Positions 33,772 through 41,225 are shown, numbered from the stretch's first letter. The stretch: DNA of 64,000 bases from Myxococcales bacterium (GCA_030652255.1 JAUSAZ010000150.1:1-64000); one strand, 5' to 3'. Translations and numbers: made by a program. The notes: generated by a model not told the origin, from the letters alone.

Positions 33772-35018
33772 CAGCCCGCCTTCCGAAGCGCCTCGATTTC
33801 CCGGTCGAGGTCGAGGTACCCGAAGTACGTCGGGTTGAGCGCCGTGAGCTGCCCCTCGACCTCGCGACGCCGCACGTCATCCTTCGCCGCGATGGCCGCA
33901 CGACGGGCGTCGAGGAGGTCGCTGATCTCGCGGTTGAAGGGGGCGGTCTCGTCGAAGGCGGGCGAGAGCAGGATCTCGTCGACGGGCTTGTTCTGATAGC
34001 TGGCGGTCTCTTCGCGCACGGAGGTCCGCCGGGTGGCGGGGTCGTAGTGGCAGACGTAGACCCGCGCGTCGGGGACCGAGGCCAGCACGAAGGGCGAGTG
34101 GGTCGCGGCGATGATCTGGAGGTTGGGGAAGATGTCCCGCACGCCAGGGAGGAAGCGCTTCTGCCAGGCCGGATGCAGGTGGTTCTCCGCCTCGTCGATG
34201 AGCAGCAGGCCGGGCGCCTCGTGCAGCGTGACAGGGTCGCTCTCGCGCAGCATGTGGAGGGAGTACATGCGCCCGAGGAGGGAGATCATCCGCTGTACGA
34301 GGTAGGCGTTGCCGCTGCTGATGCTCGCGAGCGGGACGACGTGCCCGCCCTGACGCGCCCTCGGGGTGAAGGTCGACCGCTCGATGTCGACGAGCTCACC
34401 GTCGAGGAGGCTGAAGCGGATGATCTTCTCCGCCAGGGCGTAGAGCGCCTGGCCGGTCGCGCGCTCGGCGGGGTTGCGGCTGTCGCGCAGGTAGTCGAAG
34501 TGGCAGAGGAGGTGCGTGACCGAGGCGTTGGTGACGACGCCCTGGAGCGCGCCCTGGTAGAGCGCGCGATGGTTGACCGAGGTGAGGGAATGGATGCGCG
34601 GGTCGTCGTTGGCGAGCTGTGAGCGCCAGAAGTCGACGACCCAGGGTGGAGGCCTCAAACCCCCGTTGGCGACCTCAAGCGGTAGGTTGTAGGGGCTGCC
34701 AAGAGCCCCTCGCGCGAAGGTTCGAGCGTCCCCCGCGGACTCGCACCGCGTCTGCGTCACCACACCGCTGTCAGTGGACTGGAACGAGTGCCGGACCTCC
34801 ACCACGAACGGTGAATCCTGGCGCCAGATCTCTCGCTCCAGGTGGGCGAAGTGCGCCCCGAAAAAAGCCCGGATCGCGTCCAGCACGATGGTCTTTCCGG
34901 TCCCGTTCATCCCCGTGAGGAGTGTGACGCCCGGCGACGTGTCGCCCTCCGCGAGGAACTCCACCTCGGCCTCGTCGAAGGGCCCGATGTTCTCCAGCTT
35001 CAACGAGTAGAGGCGCAT
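33771..35018 (-). CDS. PtuA-like AAA ATPase of a Septu-type defence locus
   Basis: This 415-aa SMC/OLD-like ATPase has an N-terminal IGPFDEAEVEF strand-helix and Walker A LTGMNGTGKT (about 35-44). An ABC-like signature SISSGNAYLVQRMISL follows, then Walker B LLLIDEAENHLHP with catalytic Glu and a switch His in IIAATHSPFVL. No TOPRIM domain follows, which distinguishes it from OLD nucleases. Coupling to an HNH gene matches Septu (PtuA-PtuB) anti-phage systems, where the ATPase senses infection and licenses the nuclease. No reverse transcriptase or msDNA gene is present, so it is not a complete retron. TAACGT lies 10 nt before the ATG. Confidence 0.85.
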   Translation of the reverse strand: MRLYSLKLENIGPFDEAEVEFLAEGDTSPGVTLLTGMNGTGKTIVLDAIRAFFGAHFAHLEREIWRQDSPFVVEVRHSFQSTDSGVVTQTRCESAGDARTFARGALGSPYNLPLEVANGGLRPPPWVVDFWRSQLANDDPRIHSLTSVNHRALYQGALQGVVTNASVTHLLCHFDYLRDSRNPAERATGQALYALAEKIIRFSLLDGELVDIERSTFTPRARQGGHVVPLASISSGNAYLVQRMISLLGRMYSLHMLRESDPVTLHEAPGLLLIDEAENHLHPAWQKRFLPGVRDIFPNLQIIAATHSPFVLASVPDARVYVCHYDPATRRTSVREETASYQNKPVDEILLSPAFDETAPFNREISDLLDARRAAIAAKDDVRRREVEGQLTALNPTYFGYLDLDREIEALRKAG

Positions 35019-35028
35019 GGCGTCCCCG

Positions 35029-35034
35029 ACGTTA
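35029..35034 (-). promoter_or_regulatory. TAACGT -10-like hexamer before ptuA-like gene
   Basis: TAACGT on the minus strand ends 10 nt before the ATPase ATG. It could drive the two-gene locus. Confidence 0.35.
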
Positions 35035-35075
35035 CCGCCGATGGCGCGCCCGCGGCAGGTGCTACCGCCCTCCCG

Positions 35076-36503
35076 TCACCGCACCGTGTCGTGCTCCGCG
35101 AGGTTCGCGACGTGGGCCAGCACCCGGTCGTGGATGGCGTGCAGCAGCATCTCCGCGGGCACCACCCAGTACGACTCCGGGAAGATCGCCATCGTGTACC
35201 AGGTGCTGCCCTCCAGGCGCGTGCGCCCGCCCGGCAGCGCCGTCAGCCGGAACTCCCCGCGCCGCGACACCATGTACCCCTCCAGGTGCGGCGCGTTGAC
35301 GTGCCGGTAGGGGCTCAGCTCGGTCATCGACGGCGGCTGCGAGCGCACGTCGAAGGACAGCCGAGCTCCGGGCTCCCAGCGCGTGATGGGCTCCACGAAG
35401 GGCCCCGTCGAGAACTCGCAGTTGCGCACCGCGCCGACCCCTTCGCCCACGATGCGCGCCCGCATCGGGTACGCCACGCCCAGGCGGAAGAACCACTCCG
35501 GCGGCGGCGGAAGCTCCGTGAAGCCCACCACGTGGCGCCACACCACCGACGGCGGCGCGTCGATCTCGCGCACCGACACCGCCTCGCGCAGCATCGGGTC
35601 GGCCACCTTCGCCTCGAGGCCCGCAAGGCCGGGGAGCCCGACGAGGAAGATCCCCAGCACCTGGAGCTTCCCCGCGCTGTAGCGCGACTGGCGGAGGATC
35701 GCCCAGGCCACCATCGTCCCGACGACGGAGACCGCGGCCGCGATGGGCGTCGCCATCAGCAGGCACAGCACCCCCTCCAGCGCGAACAGCAGGATCGCCG
35801 CGCCCGTCGCCACCACCGTCAGCAGCGCGAGCCCGATGCTGCTCTGCAGCGAGCGCATCGGCCCGCGGTTGCCGAGGATCGTCGTGACGATCCCCATGGC
35901 GAAGGGCGTCGCGAAGAAGAGCGCCCCGCCGTAGGTGCGCAGCCCGTACACGCTGAGGGCCGTCATCGCGAGCCCCACCACCACGCCGCCGAGCACCGCG
36001 AGCACCGAGTCGCGCACGCCCGACTCCAGCGACGTCGAGGCTTCGCCCGCGGGCACTGGCCGGAAGGGCGTGGCGGGCGCCGACTCCCACGGCGCATCGG
36101 CGCGCGTCGGGAGCAGCGAGAGCACGCCCAGGAGAACCCAGTTGAGGCCCGGCACCAGGAACAGGACCCCCCACCACGGCGACTTCCCCGCGTTGGCCGC
36201 GCGCCGCACGCTCATCGAGAGCCCCACCCAGAGGAAGGGCAGCGCCGCGAGCGCCAGCGTGGCGTGCATCGACGTCGGCACGTTGGAGCCGAGCATCCGG
36301 TCGCGCAGCGACAGGCTCGGGATGAAGTACGCCAGCGGCGGCCAGAAGCGCCCCACGAAGGCGTACACGATGGCCGAGTCGACGGCGTATTTCAGCGCGA
36401 AGAGGGCAGCGCCCGCGAGCAGGTAGCTCCGCCGGGACACCGGCGCGCGGAGCCCGAAGAGCAGCGACGGGACGGAGAAGGTCGGCGGGGGGTTGGCGTG
36501 CAT
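35076..36503 (-). CDS. DUF805-like membrane region fused to SRPBCC/START-like domain
   Basis: The 475-aa protein has two parts. Residues 1-320 contain about eight hydrophobic helices; the first block (RRSYLLAGAALFALKYAVD to SVRRAANAGKSPWWG) resembles DUF805 membrane proteins. Residues 330-475 form a soluble SRPBCC ligand-binding fold (VREIDAPPSVVWRHVVGF at its start, FRLTALPGGRTRLEGSTWY in its sheet). Such domains bind hydrophobic ligands, and the fusion suggests membrane-lipid sensing or handling (inference). The ATG at 36503 is chosen over an in-frame TTG at 36539. It is isolated between the Septu-like locus and a small hypothetical gene. Confidence 0.75.
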   Translation of the reverse strand: MHANPPPTFSVPSLLFGLRAPVSRRSYLLAGAALFALKYAVDSAIVYAFVGRFWPPLAYFIPSLSLRDRMLGSNVPTSMHATLALAALPFLWVGLSMSVRRAANAGKSPWWGVLFLVPGLNWVLLGVLSLLPTRADAPWESAPATPFRPVPAGEASTSLESGVRDSVLAVLGGVVVGLAMTALSVYGLRTYGGALFFATPFAMGIVTTILGNRGPMRSLQSSIGLALLTVVATGAAILLFALEGVLCLLMATPIAAAVSVVGTMVAWAILRQSRYSAGKLQVLGIFLVGLPGLAGLEAKVADPMLREAVSVREIDAPPSVVWRHVVGFTELPPPPEWFFRLGVAYPMRARIVGEGVGAVRNCEFSTGPFVEPITRWEPGARLSFDVRSQPPSMTELSPYRHVNAPHLEGYMVSRRGEFRLTALPGGRTRLEGSTWYTMAIFPESYWVVPAEMLLHAIHDRVLAHVANLAEHDTVR

Positions 36504-36647
36504 CGACGGAGGAGACCCGATGCGCGCGCGCAGCGTCAACCGCCACCGGGCGCCTTCTCGGAGAAGCGGTGTGCCCCACCGGGTGGCGAAGTGGTGGCCC
36601 GTGGTCGATGGTGGGGCGTGACGCGGGCCGAGGCCCCGTCGTCGCCG

Positions 36648-37079
36648 TCACCTGCCGTGCTGCGCGACGTACGCGGCGACCACTGCCGCGACGGCGTCGA
36701 GCCACTCTGGCGCGCCCGCCGCGGCGACGTCGAGCTCGGGGCCCACCCAGGCGATCTCCGAGAGGGTCGCGCGCAGCGAGCGGTCGGGTGTCTCGACGCG
36801 CATCCACTCGGCGCTCGACGCGCCGCCCGCGTAGGGATCGACCCCGTACACCTCGACCCCGAGCGAGACCCGCGCGTCGCCCTCCGTGCTGCTCCACTGC
36901 CGCCGTGGAACAAAGTCACCGAGCGACGGGATGACGGCGGCGCCGAGGCCCAGCGCGTCGAGCAGCGCTCGGGCGAGCGGCAGGAGCGACGGCGATCCGC
37001 CCAGCGGAGTCACCGAGCTCCACCGCGACGCGGTCACGCCGCGACGCCGGGCCGGGGTCTCGTCGCCCCGGGGTCTCAT
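36648..37079 (-). CDS. Hypothetical protein coupled to Uma2 copy 4
   Basis: The 143-aa soluble protein has no signal peptide or recognised family. Visible blocks are LLPLARALLDALGLGAAVIPSL and ARVSLGVEVYGVDPYAGG, with a C-terminal helix LDAVAAVVAAYV. Its ATG overlaps the Uma2 stop codon by three bases within ATGA, implying translational coupling and perhaps a working pair. The N-terminal 20 residues are basic. Homologs next to other Uma2 genes would make a partner role credible. Confidence 0.6.
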   Translation of the reverse strand: MRPRGDETPARRRGVTASRWSSVTPLGGSPSLLPLARALLDALGLGAAVIPSLGDFVPRRQWSSTEGDARVSLGVEVYGVDPYAGGASSAEWMRVETPDRSLRATLSEIAWVGPELDVAAAGAPEWLDAVAAVVAAYVAQHGR

Positions 37080-37804
37080 CTCGCCGCCAGCATCGCGCGT
37101 AGCCGGGCGATCTCGGCCTCGGCGGCCTCCTTCGCGGCGCGCTCCGCCTCCTTGGCAGCGCGCTCGGCCTCGGCCTCGGTGGGCCACAGGCGCTCGCCCG
37201 CCTCGTCGTCGGCGATGCGCAGGCGCGTACCGACCTCAGCGACCACGAGCCAGGCGCCGAGCTCGTCGGAGTACGCCGGACCGTCGCCCGCGTGCTCCAG
37301 GCGAAACTCCCCCGCCCTGGTGCGCCGCCACACCTGCAGCACCCACGACTCGCCCGTCGCGCCGCGGCCGTGGCGCTCCGGGTCGAAGATCCACAGCTCG
37401 CGCGTGCCGCTCGCGGCGTACTTCGCCGGGCCCTCGGCGTAGTCCTTCTTCGCCGTGCGGCGGCTCACCACCTCGACCGCGACCCGCGGCGCGTGGTGGC
37501 CCTTCACCCACGTGCGCAGGCTCCTGAGCTGCGCGTCGGGCGGCGCAGGCTCCACCAGGTACACGTCGGGGTCGACGCCCACCTTGGGGTGCGCGCGGTC
37601 CCAGCGCAGCGCGAGGTTGCTCCCCGCCTTGGCGTCGCGGCCGGTGCGCGCGATCCACGCCACGAGCACGTCCATCAGCAGCTTCGTGGTCAGCAGGTGG
37701 GCGTCCGTCTCGGGCATGGTGGCGTCGTCCTCGAGCACCCAGCGCTCGGACCACCGCGGGGCCTCGAACACCACGTCCACCCCGCGCTGAACCCGCGTCA
37801 CCAT
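37076..37804 (-). CDS. Uma2-family protein with C-terminal coiled coil, copy 4
   Basis: This 242-aa Uma2/DUF820 protein differs from the other three copies. The nuclease-like domain holds HPKVGVDPDVYLVEP with the putative Asp, PRVAVEVVSRRTAKKDY with the Glu, and TRELWIFDPE. Residues 205-242 form an Ala/Glu/Arg coiled coil (EAERAAKEAERAAKEAAEAE), a typical tail for one Uma2 subfamily. The ATG at 37804 follows TAGCGT by 7 nt. Its stop overlaps the start of the downstream hypothetical gene (ATGA). Confidence 0.88.
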   Translation of the reverse strand: MVTRVQRGVDVVFEAPRWSERWVLEDDATMPETDAHLLTTKLLMDVLVAWIARTGRDAKAGSNLALRWDRAHPKVGVDPDVYLVEPAPPDAQLRSLRTWVKGHHAPRVAVEVVSRRTAKKDYAEGPAKYAASGTRELWIFDPERHGRGATGESWVLQVWRRTRAGEFRLEHAGDGPAYSDELGAWLVVAEVGTRLRIADDEAGERLWPTEAEAERAAKEAERAAKEAAEAEIARLRAMLAAR

Positions 37805-37811
37805 GGCTCTC

Positions 37812-37817
37812 ACGCTA
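37812..37817 (-). promoter_or_regulatory. TAGCGT -10-like hexamer before Uma2 copy 4
   Basis: TAGCGT on the minus strand ends 7 nt before the ATG at 37804. No Shine-Dalgarno is present. Confidence 0.4.
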
Positions 37818-37878
37818 GCACCCATCGCAGCACACGTGCCATCGCGGGACCGCTACGAAACAAGCACTTCCACGCGCC

Positions 37879-38040
37879 GCCGCCATGGCGGCAGAGGGTG
37901 GCGGGGGTGGCGGCGGGGATCGTCCTCGCGGCAGCGAGGATGACCGCGCCGGTACACGCGACGAGGCCAGGACCCCGGCGAAGGGGCCCCGCTGGATCAG
38001 CGCTGGAAGGAGGGAGGAGGGGGGAGGGAGGCGGAGGCGA
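37879..38040. other. Intergenic structure downstream of rplI: palindrome, hairpin, polypurine tract
   Basis: This gap holds a perfect 14-bp palindrome (GCCGCCATGGCGGC, 37879-37892) and a hairpin with a stem of about 9 bp, including one G-T pair, and a 4-nt loop (37921-37942). Just after the rplI stop comes a purine-only-like tract on the plus strand (about 38005-38038) with several GGG runs, which could form a G-quadruplex. One of these may end the ribosomal-protein transcript, but none is followed by a U-tract. No gene is visible here. Confidence 0.4.
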
Positions 38041-38508
38041 TCAGGACGCCGACTTGGCGTCGGCCACGACGTTCACCTTGAAGGTCGCGGAGACCTCCGG
38101 GGCGAGCTTCGCGGTGACGGCGTAGGAGCCGGTCGAGCGGATGTTGTCCACCGACAGCTTCTTGCGGTCGATGTCGTAGCCCTTCGCCTTGAGCGCCGCC
38201 TCGATGTCCTTGTGGGTCACCGAGCCGTAGAGCTTGCCCTCGCCGCCCACGGTGCGGGCGATGGTGAGCTCGAGCGTGCCGAGCTTCGTCGCCAGGGCCG
38301 CCGCGTCGGCGCGGGTCTTCGCGGCCTTCTCTCCGGCGACCTTCTTCTGGTGCTCGAAGCGGGCCACGTTGCCCTCGCTCGCCGAGAGCGCGAAGCCCTC
38401 CGGGAGGAGGTAGTTGCGGGCGTAGCCCGAAGCCACCTTCACGACCTCGCCGCCCTTGCCGAGCTTGGCGACGTCGCGCTGCAGAATCACATGAACAGTC
38501 TTGCTCAC
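38041..38508 (-). CDS. rplI: 50S ribosomal protein bL9
   Basis: This 155-aa protein is bL9, which binds 23S rRNA at the base of the L1 stalk. The N-terminal domain is canonical (VILQRDVAKLGKGGEVVKVASGYARNYL in pieces). A long central helix and a C-terminal domain follow, with GKLYGSVTHKDI and the usual YAVTAKLAPEVSATFKV strand. It has a short DAKSAS tail. It lies 10 bp downstream of rpsR, completing the conserved rpsF-rpsR-rplI order. The ATG is confirmed by the invariant N-terminus. Confidence 0.98.
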   Translation of the reverse strand: MSKTVHVILQRDVAKLGKGGEVVKVASGYARNYLLPEGFALSASEGNVARFEHQKKVAGEKAAKTRADAAALATKLGTLELTIARTVGGEGKLYGSVTHKDIEAALKAKGYDIDRKKLSVDNIRSTGSYAVTAKLAPEVSATFKVNVVADAKSAS

Positions 38509-38518
38509 GGTAGACCTC

Positions 38519-38842
38519 TCACTTACCCGACGTCGTAAACGGCAGCAGGGCGATCATGCGGCCGCGCTTGATCGCGCCGATGAGCATCCGCTGGTGAAGC
38601 GCGCACGTCCCGGAGATGCGGCGGGGCACCACCTTGCCGCGGTCGCTGAGGAAGTAGCGCAGCAGCCCGGCGTCCTTGTAGTCGATGCCCTCGACCTTCT
38701 CGACGCAGAACTTGCAGACGCGCTTGCGGCCACCGCGGCGACGGGCCGCGATGTTCTCGGCAGCGATCTCGGCGGCGCCGCCCTCGCTGTAGCCGCCGCG
38801 ATCGTCGAAGGGATCCATTCCACCACCTGAAAAGCGAGCCAT
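38519..38842 (-). CDS. rpsR: 30S ribosomal protein bS18
   Basis: This 107-aa protein is bS18, which pairs with bS6 in the small-subunit platform. The core is clear: [50 protein letters not shown] and the C-terminal [13 protein letters not shown]. Cysteines in VCKFC belong to the zinc-binding-type form of bS18. The first 35 residues (Asp/Gly/Ala-rich) extend beyond the usual N-terminus. It is 14 bp downstream of rpsF; no ssb gene is inserted between them. Confidence 0.97.
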   Translation of the reverse strand: MARFSGGGMDPFDDRGGYSEGGAAEIAAENIAARRRGGRKRVCKFCVEKVEGIDYKDAGLLRYFLSDRGKVVPRRISGTCALHQRMLIGAIKRGRMIALLPFTTSGK

Positions 38843-38856
38843 GATCTTTTGTCCTT

Positions 38857-39450
38857 TCAGGCCTCGGCCGCGGGGGGAGCCCCGGCGCCGTCATCGGAGT
38901 CCTTGGGTGCCTCGGCCGCCGCGGGGGCAGCCTGCTCGCGGTCGCCGCGATCGCCACGATCACCGCGGTCGCCGCGGTCACCACGGTCGCCGCGGTCGCC
39001 ACGGTCACGCCGGGGCTCGTCGGCCAGGCCGAGCTGGGCCTCGTAGCTCTCGTCGCGCTCGTCGTCCTCGGCGGACAGCTCGATGCGGCGAACCTTGACC
39101 TCCTCGGGGTCGACGGTGACCGTCGTCACGTCGACGTCCTTGGCGAGCACCACCGTCATGTGACGGATGACGGTGTCGAGCATGCGCAGGTTGCGCTCGA
39201 GCTCCGCCACGGTGCCGCCGGCGCCGAGGTAGCGCATGTAGACGTAGACGCCCTTGCGCTGCTTCGCGATCGGGTAGGCGAGGCGACGCTTGCCCCAGCT
39301 CTCGATCTTGGTGAGCTTCGCGCCGGTGCTCTCGAGGGACGAGATCGCGCGGGAGATGACCTTCTCCGACGCCTCGCCATCGATGTCCGGGCGAAGGATG
39401 AACACGGTCTCGTAATCCGAGGCCCGCGTGCTCCGTGCTTCCGTTGCCAT
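38857..39450 (-). CDS. rpsF: 30S ribosomal protein bS6 with long repetitive C-terminal tail
   Basis: Residues 1-105 are a normal bS6 fold ([45 protein letters not shown] and [14 protein letters not shown]). The chain then runs on to 197 aa, well beyond the usual 95-135. The extra part is an acidic segment, seven consecutive Arg-Gly-Asp triplets, and an Ala/Pro/Asp-rich end. The ATG at 39450 is chosen because AGGAGG lies about 12 nt upstream; a GTG at 39477 would precede that site. It heads the rpsF-rpsR-rplI operon, which in many bacteria is feedback-controlled by the bS6-bS18 complex. Confidence 0.97.
   Translation of the reverse strand: MATEARSTRASDYETVFILRPDIDGEASEKVISRAISSLESTGAKLTKIESWGKRRLAYPIAKQRKGVYVYMRYLGAGGTVAELERNLRMLDTVIRHMTVVLAKDVDVTTVTVDPEEVKVRRIELSAEDDERDESYEAQLGLADEPRRDRGDRGDRGDRGDRGDRGDRGDREQAAPAAAEAPKDSDDGAGAPPAAEA
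38941..39003 (-). repeat. Seven tandem 9-bp units encoding Arg-Gly-Asp in rpsF
   Basis: Seven 9-bp units (consensus CGCGGCGAC on the coding strand, with silent variation such as CGTGGTGAC and CGCGGTGAT) encode (RGD)7 in the bS6 tail. Silent differences between units suggest the protein repeat is selected, not just recent slippage. Copy number may vary between strains without breaking the frame. Confidence 0.9.
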
Positions 39451-39617
39451 AGATGTGTTGTCCTCCTGGACCTTCACGTTGGCCCCCGCGAGCTGTGCGC
39501 GGGAGCGAGGACCGACCGGGCGCTCAACAGCGAACGTCCATCGGGGGCGCGGTCACTATCACGGCTCGGGCCCCGAGGGAAAGCCCCGGGGGGGACGTTT
39601 CCTCCGTCTCCGGGGCC

Positions 39618-39648
39618 TTGACCGTGGGGGGCCCGGTGGGCGAAGTGT
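39618..39648 (+). promoter_or_regulatory. Putative promoter before HEAT-repeat gene
   Basis: TTGACC (39618-39623) is followed, after about 17-19 nt, by a weak -10 (CGAAGT/AAGTGT, 39641-39648). The latter ends 8 nt before the ATG at 39657. The -35 box is good and the -10 is poor. Confidence 0.4.
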
Positions 39649-39656
39649 CCGCCGCC

Positions 39657-40319
39657 ATGACCAACCCCCTCGACACCAAGCTCGCCACCGTCTTCACCGC
39701 CGACCGCGCCCTGCGCGCCGCGGAGATGGAGTTCCTTGAGGGCAACGGCCCCGCGCACCTCGCCGCCATCGGGCGCGCCATCGACGCGGCGCTCACCCTC
39801 GACGACGCCGAGGAGTCGGCCATCCGGCTCATGCGCGCGGCCGACCTGCTGGGCGAGTTCACCGGCCCCGAGGTCCCGTCGATGCTGCTGCGCCTGCTCG
39901 ACCACGACGAGCCCGCCGTGCGCGACGCCGCCGGCACCACCCTGCTCGACCTCGGGTACTCCCGCTACGCCGAGGTGGCCCGCGCCATCGAGAAGCTCAT
40001 CGACGACGGGAAGGCCCTCACCGCCCTCAAGGAGGTGCCCTTCGTGCTGGCCGAGATCGGCGAGCCGGGCGGCGTGAAGCTCTGCCTCCGGCTCATCAAG
40101 CACGCCGACGCGGGCGTCACCGCCGCGGCCGTCGAGGCCCTCGCCATGCTCGGCGACCCCTCCGTCATCAAGGACCTGGAGAAGCTCCGCAGCGACAAGC
40201 GCGTCGTCGACGTCGACGGCGGCGAGGACGAGGGCGCCCCCTCCGAGGGCGGCGGCGGCCCGACCGTCGGCGACCTCGTCAACGAGGCCCTCGAGCACCT
40301 GCGCTCGCTCAAGGGCTGA
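39657..40319 (+). CDS. HEAT-repeat protein
   Basis: The 220-aa all-helical protein has HEAT/armadillo-like helix pairs, for example VPSMLLRLLDHDEPAVRDAAGT, GYSRYAEVARAIEKLID, GGVKLCLRLIKHADAGV and AAVEALAMLGDPSVIKDLEK. The last 40 residues are acidic and Gly-rich and then form a final helix. There is no signal peptide, so it is cytoplasmic, and a role in protein-protein binding is likely. The ATG at 39657 starts the helical region; upstream frame extension reads through the divergent rpsF leader. It sits back-to-back with rpsF. Confidence 0.8.
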   Translation: MTNPLDTKLATVFTADRALRAAEMEFLEGNGPAHLAAIGRAIDAALTLDDAEESAIRLMRAADLLGEFTGPEVPSMLLRLLDHDEPAVRDAAGTTLLDLGYSRYAEVARAIEKLIDDGKALTALKEVPFVLAEIGEPGGVKLCLRLIKHADAGVTAAAVEALAMLGDPSVIKDLEKLRSDKRVVDVDGGEDEGAPSEGGGGPTVGDLVNEALEHLRSLKG

Positions 40320-40366
40320 GCCCTCATCCCTCCCCCTTTACCCCTCCCCCAACGGTCATTCCCCCC

Positions 40367-41206
40367 GTGACCATCAATCACCACGACGCGGCGCTGGAGC
40401 AGGCCCTGGCCTACGACGCCGCGTTCGTCCCCCGCTTCGCCCAGCGCTTCGGCGAGCGGCTGCTGCTCGCCCTCGACCTTCCCCCGAAGGCCAACGTGCT
40501 CGACCTCGTGTGCCGCACCGGCTACCCCGCCGTGCAGGTGCTCGACCGGGTGCGCGACGGGCGCGTCATCGCCCTCGACCAGGACGGGCGCTTCCTCGAG
40601 CTCGCCCGGGCCCGCGCCGGCACCGACCTCGGCCGGCGCATCTTCTTCAAGCAGGGCTCGCCCACCTCGCTGGGCTTCTCCGACGAGATCTTCACCAACG
40701 TCATCGGCAACCTCATCGACCGCGTCACCGCCGACCGCGCCTCCGTGCTCGCCGAGAGCGCGCGGGTGCTACGGCCCGGCGGACAGCTGGCCCTCACGCT
40801 CCCGCTGCGCGGCAGCTTCCTGGAGGTCATCGACCTGCTGCGCGAGGTGGCCCTGCGGCACGACCTCGGGCGCCTCTCCGAGCGCGTGGACCAGTACGCC
40901 AACGCCATGCCCACGGTGGAGTCCCTGCGCGCCGAGCTCGAGGCCCGCGGCTTCGAGCGGGTGTCCGTCGACGCGTGGGAGTTCAGCCTGGAGTACGCCT
41001 CGTCGGGCGACCTGCTGGGCGACCCCCTGGTGCAGGCCGCGGCGCTCTCGGAGTGGCGCGCCTGCGCCGAGGCGACCGATCAACCCGACGAGGTGATGAC
41101 CGAGCTGCGCCGGTGCATCGACACGTACTTCCAGGGCCGGCGCTTCATGCTGAGCGTGGTGGGCGGCTGCGCCACCGGGCACCGCGCCGGGGCCCAGCGC
41201 GGGTAG
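40367..41206 (+). CDS. SAM-dependent methyltransferase-like protein
   Basis: This 279-aa protein has a class I methyltransferase fold: VLDLVCRTGYPAVQVLD (motif I), RVIALDQD (acidic end of strand 2), a motif IV region with FTNVIGNLIDRV, and ARVLRPGGQLALTLPL (post-motif, strand 5). Motif I is atypical: DxVCRTGY replaces the usual DxGxGxG, so SAM binding needs proof. The GTG at 40367 opens a helix just before the fold; no better start is visible. It follows the HEAT gene by 47 bp of pyrimidine-rich sequence. Substrate unknown. Confidence 0.78.
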   Translation: MTINHHDAALEQALAYDAAFVPRFAQRFGERLLLALDLPPKANVLDLVCRTGYPAVQVLDRVRDGRVIALDQDGRFLELARARAGTDLGRRIFFKQGSPTSLGFSDEIFTNVIGNLIDRVTADRASVLAESARVLRPGGQLALTLPLRGSFLEVIDLLREVALRHDLGRLSERVDQYANAMPTVESLRAELEARGFERVSVDAWEFSLEYASSGDLLGDPLVQAAALSEWRACAEATDQPDEVMTELRRCIDTYFQGRRFMLSVVGGCATGHRAGAQRG

Positions 41207-41225
41207 CGCGCTTCGCGGCTGCATC

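Noticed and set aside
33103-33996. Plus-strand frame over the HNH and ATPase region
   Set aside because: It has no domain signal, whereas the minus strand shows clear HNH and ATPase motifs.
33115-35018. Retron (Ec78-like) interpretation of the ATPase/HNH pair
   Set aside because: No reverse transcriptase or msr/msd-like structure is present within several kb; a stand-alone Septu-type pair fits better.
38941-39003. CRISPR-like array in the ribosomal operon
   Set aside because: The 9-bp units are contiguous and in frame, encoding (RGD)7; there are no spacers. No CRISPR array was seen elsewhere.
39451-39656. bS6:bS18 leader RNA regulatory motif upstream of rpsF
   Set aside because: Feedback control is common for this operon, but I could not identify the conserved motif with confidence in the divergent 200-bp region.
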